DNA of 34,943 bases from a virus. Under the pieces are notes generated by a model, which worked only from the letters and a program-made list of their open reading frames with translations, had not been told where the DNA came from and ran no database searches. Positions 31,843-34,943 of the stretch are shown piece after piece. The stretch's first letter is position 1; the number at the start of each line of letters is the position of its first letter. The DNA lies in the IMG/VR virus record IMGVR_UViG_3300032308_001181, positions 1-34,943 of that record, one strand, 5' to 3'. Made by a program: the position numbers and the translations under genes.

Positions 31843-32094
31843 ATGCAAAATAAATTCATCAGAACTTATAGCATCGTGAACGGGCGTAGCCATAAGCACG
31901 TTAATTTGGCGAAGATCATTGGAAACAATGTGAGTGGAGTGTTTAGAACTTTGGGGAAAGGAAACGGCCGAACCTTGCAGAACACCCGGCCGCTGCCAAA
32001 AGATTCTTTAGCTTCACTGATAGCAGATTTGAGGGAGTTTTCAAGTGCAAAGGCGGAACGAAAAGATACGCCACGGTCTCTTCAAGGTTCTTGA
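31843..32094 (+). CDS. Basic hypothetical protein downstream of the methyltransferase (83 aa)
   Basis: An 83-residue basic protein with residues 18-40 rich in K/R/H/N (..HKHVNLAKIIGNNVSGVFRTLGKG..), possibly nucleic-acid binding. No family is recognised. ATG 31843 lacks an SD (actagataa), so it may be translated by coupling from the methyltransferase 22 bp upstream. A second ORF with a very strong SD (at 32045) lies in another frame over its last 50 bp, so either or both may be real. Confidence 0.5.
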   Translation: MQNKFIRTYSIVNGRSHKHVNLAKIIGNNVSGVFRTLGKGNGRTLQNTRPLPKDSLASLIADLREFSSAKAERKDTPRSLQGS

Positions 32095-32206
32095 CCGCAA
32101 GACTAATAAGGCCCTGACTCAGTCCAGGGAATTTTGCACCTTAAACATTCGCGAAAGCTGCGTAAACTTGGGAAAACGGGTCCTGACTGGGTCAGTCAGG
32201 AAATAG
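32045..32206 (+). CDS. Small basic ORF with strong RBS (53 aa)
   Basis: A 53-codon frame from GTG 32045 to TAG 32204-32206. The translated product is basic (begins VQRRNEKIRHGLFKVLDRK and ends ..LGKRVLTGSVRK) with two cysteines. gagggag lies seven bases before the GTG, one of the best ribosome binding sites of the window. It overlaps the previous ORF by 50 bp. The 32181-32201 hairpin lies in its final codons. Short length leaves doubt, but SD strength and composition support it. Confidence 0.5.
   Translation: MQRRNEKIRHGLFKVLDRKTNKALTQSREFCTLNIRESCVNLGKRVLTGSVRK
32181..32201. terminator. Inverted repeat between convergent genes
   Basis: tcctgact (32181-32188) pairs with agtcagga (32194-32201) in a perfect 8-bp stem with a 5-nt loop. 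It lies between the rightward ORF ending 32206 and the leftward gene ending 32218. A weak T-tract (ttttccc on the minus strand) a few bases beyond suggests leftward termination. A related sequence, ccctgactcagtccaggg at 32112-32129, may be a second copy of the half-site. Confidence 0.45.
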
Positions 32207-32217
32207 GGTGTTCTCTG

Positions 32218-32406
32218 TCAAAAAACTCTTTCGACCTTTTCAACTTTCCACATTGAATTGTCTCTGTCTGGGAATGCACCGCGTTTGAGTTTAGCGAGTG
32301 CCTTCTTCACGGCGTCGTCTTCGTCAATAGCTATGACCTCGACCTTGCCGTCATACTGGGCGTAGAAACCGGGCCTTGATCTAAGCCAAACTTTGTAGTT
32401 CTTCAT
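32218..32406 (-). CDS. Small basic protein on its own leftward unit (62 aa)
   Basis: A 62-residue protein starting MKNYKVWLRSRPGFYAQYDGKVEVIAIDEDDAV, a small strand-helix layout with a basic/charged C terminus (..KGAFPDRD.. region). The frame is open to 32454, but ATG 32406 matches the promoter: TTGAAG (32442-32437), a 17-nt spacer, TGt TATAGT (32422-32414) and seven bases to the A of ATG. The mRNA should be leaderless. It is the second single leftward gene and is placed like a moron between late and early blocks. I do not recognise a family. Confidence 0.7.
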   Translation of the reverse strand: MKNYKVWLRSRPGFYAQYDGKVEVIAIDEDDAVKKALAKLKRGAFPDRDNSMWKVEKVERVF

Positions 32407-32442
32407 GAAGGCTACTATAACACAAGGCGTTAGGACCTTCAA
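32407..32442 (-). promoter_or_regulatory. Extended -10 promoter giving a leaderless transcript
   Basis: Leftward: TTGAAG at 32442-32437, 17 bases, then TGT followed by TATAGT at 32419-32414. The seven bases 32413-32407 place transcription start at or next to the A of the ATG at 32406. ggacc/ggtcc repeats around 32433-32473 overlap or flank the -35 and might be an operator. Confidence 0.65.
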
Positions 32443-32553
32443 GACCTGTATCAAAGCGGTCCGTCCCTGGACCCGACTTTCATCCTTGATTGATAAATGT
32501 TACAACAAACCATGGGCTTGCAACGGTGCAGAATTTGTGCTCAATGTATAGGC

Positions 32554-32790
32554 ATGAAACAACCTATCGATTTCGACCGCCTTCGGGCCGATCTAAGAAA
32601 CACCGTGTTCAACGCTTGGTTCAGTTGTGGCGATAAACACTTCCCACAAGCGTTTCCCGATGAAGTGAACCAACTGGTCGAAGAGACCGTTGAAAAGGTC
32701 GCCGTGGGCTTTGTAGAGCTTCAGGAGGCCTACTCTCGGGCCAGACAATACGGCCAACAAAGACACGTCGAGTTCTACACGTTCGAATAA
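32554..32790 (+). CDS. Hypothetical early protein (78 aa)
   Basis: The frame is open from ATG 32497 (97 aa) with in-frame ATGs at 32512 and 32554. I choose 32554 because residues after it look like the folded part (MKQPIDFDRLRADLRNTVF..), while the upstream codons carry a cysteine-rich stretch (RCRICAQC). That stretch could be a genuine zinc-binding tip if the longer form is real. None of the three starts has a strong SD. The product is helical and acidic (..EVNQLVEETVEKVAVGFVELQEAYSRARQY). It is the first gene of the rightward early block before the recombination genes. Confidence 0.55.
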   Translation: MKQPIDFDRLRADLRNTVFNAWFSCGDKHFPQAFPDEVNQLVEETVEKVAVGFVELQEAYSRARQYGQQRHVEFYTFE

Positions 32791-32852
32791 ACTTCTTGAT
32801 AAAAACAAAACGTCCCGTTAATTAGGCATTCAAAAGAACCAAAGGAACTAAG

Positions 32853-33671
32853 ATGAATGCACCGTCTTTCGTCCCGGGTTGGGCTTCAATGCCTATTCCT
32901 GACGCTGAATATCACGCTCGACCCGAAGTCTCGTGTCATCAACTTCTAGACTTTGAACAAAGCCCGCGTTTGTACCGCGAGAAGTACATCACCCGAACCC
33001 TGAAGACTGACGTTACACCGGCCATGACCTTCGGCACCTTGTTTCATCAAGCGGTCTTGGAACCTAAAGAATACATGAAGCGGCCCGTAGGTCCTGAAGC
33101 CGGGAAGACGACGAAGGCTTGGCTTGAATTCAAAGCGAAGCACGAAGACGCGGTTCATTTTTACGACAATTATCAAATCACCGAAATGATCCACTCGATA
33201 TCTCAACACCCGGACGCTAACGCCATTATTTCAAAGGAAGATGCGAAGCGAGAACAAGTGGGTTTCGCGAACTTCGAAGGGGTCAACATGCGAATGAAAT
33301 GCGACATGGTGACTGACGATTTCATACTAGACCTCAAAACAACCTATGACTCCAGTGACAAGGCGTTCGGGTACGATGCCGATAAATACGGGTACTTGTT
33401 CCAAGCGACGGTCTACACGTCGTTAGCGGCGCTCATAGACGGCAAATACCGGAAGTTCTACATCATGGCGGTTGAGAAGACGGCACCTTACGAGGTCGCA
33501 ATTTATTCAATTCCCGATGCAGTCCTTGAAAAAGAATTTGATCGCTTTAAAACACTCGTTAAACAATTAAGGTTTTCGCGTGCTGAGAACAAGTGGAGTT
33601 TTAGAAACCCCCACGTCAAACCTATTTGGCTTACAAACTATTATTTTGAAAGGCTTTATGAAAACCTCTGA
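32853..33671 (+). CDS. RecE-like exonuclease (PD-(D/E)XK, PF12684-type)
   Basis: A 272-residue nuclease with RecE-family features: an N-terminal helix and FGTLFH65QAVLEP, MRMKCD151 followed by FILD160-L-K162, giving the D-(E/D)-x-K metal site, and Q184-A-T-V-Y188 as the Q-x3-Y element. Such enzymes digest one strand of double-stranded DNA ends, giving ssDNA for the annealing protein encoded next (overlap 14 bp). The pair acts like RecE/RecT in phage recombination. The ATG at 32853 follows aaaggaactaag. A ttgataaa element lies 50 bp upstream. Confidence 0.85.
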   Translation: MNAPSFVPGWASMPIPDAEYHARPEVSCHQLLDFEQSPRLYREKYITRTLKTDVTPAMTFGTLFHQAVLEPKEYMKRPVGPEAGKTTKAWLEFKAKHEDAVHFYDNYQITEMIHSISQHPDANAIISKEDAKREQVGFANFEGVNMRMKCDMVTDDFILDLKTTYDSSDKAFGYDADKYGYLFQATVYTSLAALIDGKYRKFYIMAVEKTAPYEVAIYSIPDAVLEKEFDRFKTLVKQLRFSRAENKWSFRNPHVKPIWLTNYYFERLYENL

Positions 33672-34425
33672 ACTCAATCTATACCAAAAAATAATTAGGG
33701 TTTATGAACAAGTCTCAACCGTAGTGAAGTACGACCACATTTCCGTGGGAAACAATAGCTATTCAGCGGTGTCTCACGATGCCGTCGTCAAAGCCCTTCA
33801 CGGCCCATTGGCTCAACATGGCATTGTGGTCATTCCTTCAATGCTTGAAGCGAAGATCGAACGCTATGAGAAGGAAAAAACCTACAACGGTCAAACGACA
33901 AAACAAGAATGGTTTCGCGCTGACTGTCATGTCTGCGTGAAGTTCGTCAATGCCGACAAGCCTGAAGAGAATTTCGTCACGGGTGTATGGTCTTATGCAC
34001 TTGATACTTCCGACAAAGCGATGGGAAAGGCTTACACCTACGCAATCAAAATGATTTATCTGAAGGTCTTCTTGCTTGAGAGTGCCGATCAAGAAGAACA
34101 ACGCATCTATGAACAAGAAGCGCCTAGACCTCAGACAAAGACCTACAATGAATCACGCGCACCTGAACCTTCACCCGTGAAGCCTAAGCCTGCGCTTGTA
34201 AACTATGCGCCACAATCGAATGGCGCAAAAACTGACTACGATGGTCCGATTTCTGACAAGCAAGTGAAGCGCATGTTCGCGATTGCTTATAAAAACAATT
34301 GGACGGCTCAAGACATAACGGCAAATATCTTAAAAAATTATGGTGTTGCACCTGAAAACTTGACCGCCAAGAAGTACGAAGAAGCCGTGAGCTTTTTTGA
34401 GGCAAATGAATCAATTCCATTTTGA
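33658..34425 (+). CDS. ERF-family single-strand annealing protein
   Basis: The protein has the ERF pattern: an N-terminal helix (MKTSELNLYQKIIRVYEQVS), ..NSYSAVSHDAVVKALHGPLAQHGIVVIP.. and the signature A114-L-D-T-S-D-K-A-M-G-K-A-Y-T-Y-A-I-K131..YLKVFLLE. It coats and anneals the single strands made by the RecE-like nuclease. The frame opens at 33580, but ATG 33658 has aagg and is the natural start (255 aa). Residues 150-200 are a proline-rich linker; 195-245 form a second small helical domain. The last residues E-A-N-E-S-I-P-F mimic the SSB C-terminal tip (..DDIPF). Confidence 0.85.
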   Translation: MKTSELNLYQKIIRVYEQVSTVVKYDHISVGNNSYSAVSHDAVVKALHGPLAQHGIVVIPSMLEAKIERYEKEKTYNGQTTKQEWFRADCHVCVKFVNADKPEENFVTGVWSYALDTSDKAMGKAYTYAIKMIYLKVFLLESADQEEQRIYEQEAPRPQTKTYNESRAPEPSPVKPKPALVNYAPQSNGAKTDYDGPISDKQVKRMFAIAYKNNWTAQDITANILKNYGVAPENLTAKKYEEAVSFFEANESIPF

Positions 34426-34453
34426 TAAATAAACAAAAACAAAGGACTGCACG

Positions 34454-34822
34454 ATGACAAGGAAACAATGGAAAAGGCTCGCGAATAAATGCGCCAAGCG
34501 ATACTCCGAGGGTTTAAGTGTGAAGGAAATAGCTGACGAGCTAAACAAAAGCCATTTCAGGACGAGAAACGGCCTAGAATGGAACAGGACTCGACTTCAG
34601 GCGTTCTTCTACAATCAAGGTGTGAAGCTTCGAAAAGGTGTTTTCCGAAAACCCTATGAAGTACAAATCGAGTTTCCCGAAACTCAGACAACCTCAACGC
34701 CTCAAAAGACTCAAATTGATGAAGCAACGGATGCAATTAAACTGATTCAAACGGTGTTTCACTCTTCACTTCCGCACAAAAGACAAATAAAAATCGTTCA
34801 GGCCATTATCGAATCAACATAA
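34454..34822 (+). CDS. HTH DNA-binding protein of the early block (122 aa)
   Basis: A basic 122-residue protein. Residues 16-50 (YSEGLSVKEIADELNKSHFRTRNGLEWNRTRLQAF) resemble the helix-turn-helix seen in recombinases and small regulators, where a G-x-S-x-x-x-I-A-x-x-L-N stretch is typical. The C-terminal half is helical (..DEATDAIKLIQTVFHSSLPHKRQIKIVQAI). It lacks a catalytic recombinase domain, so I infer a transcription regulator or origin/recombination accessory. The ATG follows aaaggactgcacg. The TAA uses two bases of the terminal repeat and so crosses the assembly junction into the gene at 21. Confidence 0.75.
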   Translation: MTRKQWKRLANKCAKRYSEGLSVKEIADELNKSHFRTRNGLEWNRTRLQAFFYNQGVKLRKGVFRKPYEVQIEFPETQTTSTPQKTQIDEATDAIKLIQTVFHSSLPHKRQIKIVQAIIEST

Positions 34823-34943
34823 GACCAAAAAGGGGGGAACATGAGACGGTACGTTGAAAACAGGGCAACACTTGAAAATTGGATTCTACTGGGTGCAGGA
34901 AGCGCCTATTTTTTGATGGGTGACGTCAAAGGGCACCCCGAAC
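34821..34943. repeat. Terminal direct repeat, copy 2 (circular overlap)
   Basis: Identical to bases 1-123. It contains the RBS and first part of the gene at 21. Removing it closes the genome at 34,820 bp, with the HTH gene's stop joined to the next gene's leader. Confidence 0.95.

Noticed and set aside
34454-34822. Integrase or resolvase
   Set aside because: The HTH resembles recombinase tails but no catalytic serine or tyrosine domain is present, and no attachment site could be seen.
1-34943. tRNA genes, CRISPR arrays, insertion sequences
   Set aside because: No cloverleaf with a GTTCRA T-loop, no regularly spaced repeats and no transposase were found on reading both strands.

Overview
The window is one complete, circularly assembled genome of a small tailed bacteriophage. 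Bases 1-123 are repeated exactly at 34821-34943, so the unit genome is 34,820 bp. The gene at 34454 ends across the junction and is followed directly by the gene at 21. The structural set points to a podovirus-like (short-tailed) phage with P22-like gene order: terminase small and large subunits, portal, scaffold, major capsid, adaptor, nozzle/stabilisation protein, four large internal (ejection) proteins, then tail fibres. I see no tape measure, sheath or tail-tube gene. An N-terminal lipoprotein signal, another signal peptide and a TIGR02594-type endolysin fit a Gram-negative host. I cannot name the host or a close relative. There is no integrase, recognisable repressor, DNA or RNA polymerase, primase, helicase or SSB.

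Layout. (a) 32.5-34.8 kb, continuing through the junction to 0.9 kb: a rightward, probably early block with a small hypothetical gene, a RecE-like exonuclease, an ERF-family annealing protein, an HTH protein and four small genes. (b) 0.97-1.46 kb: a leftward Ig-like gene with its own terminator. (c) 1.6-4.2 kb: a small membrane ORF, a calcineurin-like phosphoesterase, a DUF1064-type nuclease, the endolysin, a GNAT-like protein and a hypothetical protein. (d) 4.2-12.8 kb: packaging and head genes. (e) 12.8-22.9 kb: nozzle, a second GNAT and the ejection proteins, one of which carries a C-terminal S74 chaperone/peptidase domain. (f) 22.9-28.4 kb: two tandem copies of a two-gene module, each a small beta-sandwich protein plus a large fibre. 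(g) 28.4-30.8 kb: a fibre-associated gene and a lysis/membrane cassette. (h) 30.8-32.2 kb: an orphan beta-class DNA methyltransferase and two small ORFs. (i) 32.2-32.4 kb: a second leftward single gene with a strong promoter that should give a leaderless mRNA.

How it works together. The exonuclease and annealing protein can make and anneal single strands for recombination or concatemer formation, while copying of DNA appears to be left to the host. The terminases and portal fill a HK97-type head built with a scaffold. The ejection proteins and S74 domain serve genome delivery, and the two fibres serve host recognition. The endolysin is encoded far from the small membrane proteins expected to act with it. 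Genes are tightly packed, with many 1-50 bp overlaps, frequent GTG/TTG starts and unusual poly-G ribosome binding sites. The two leftward single-gene units look like separately regulated 'moron' genes.
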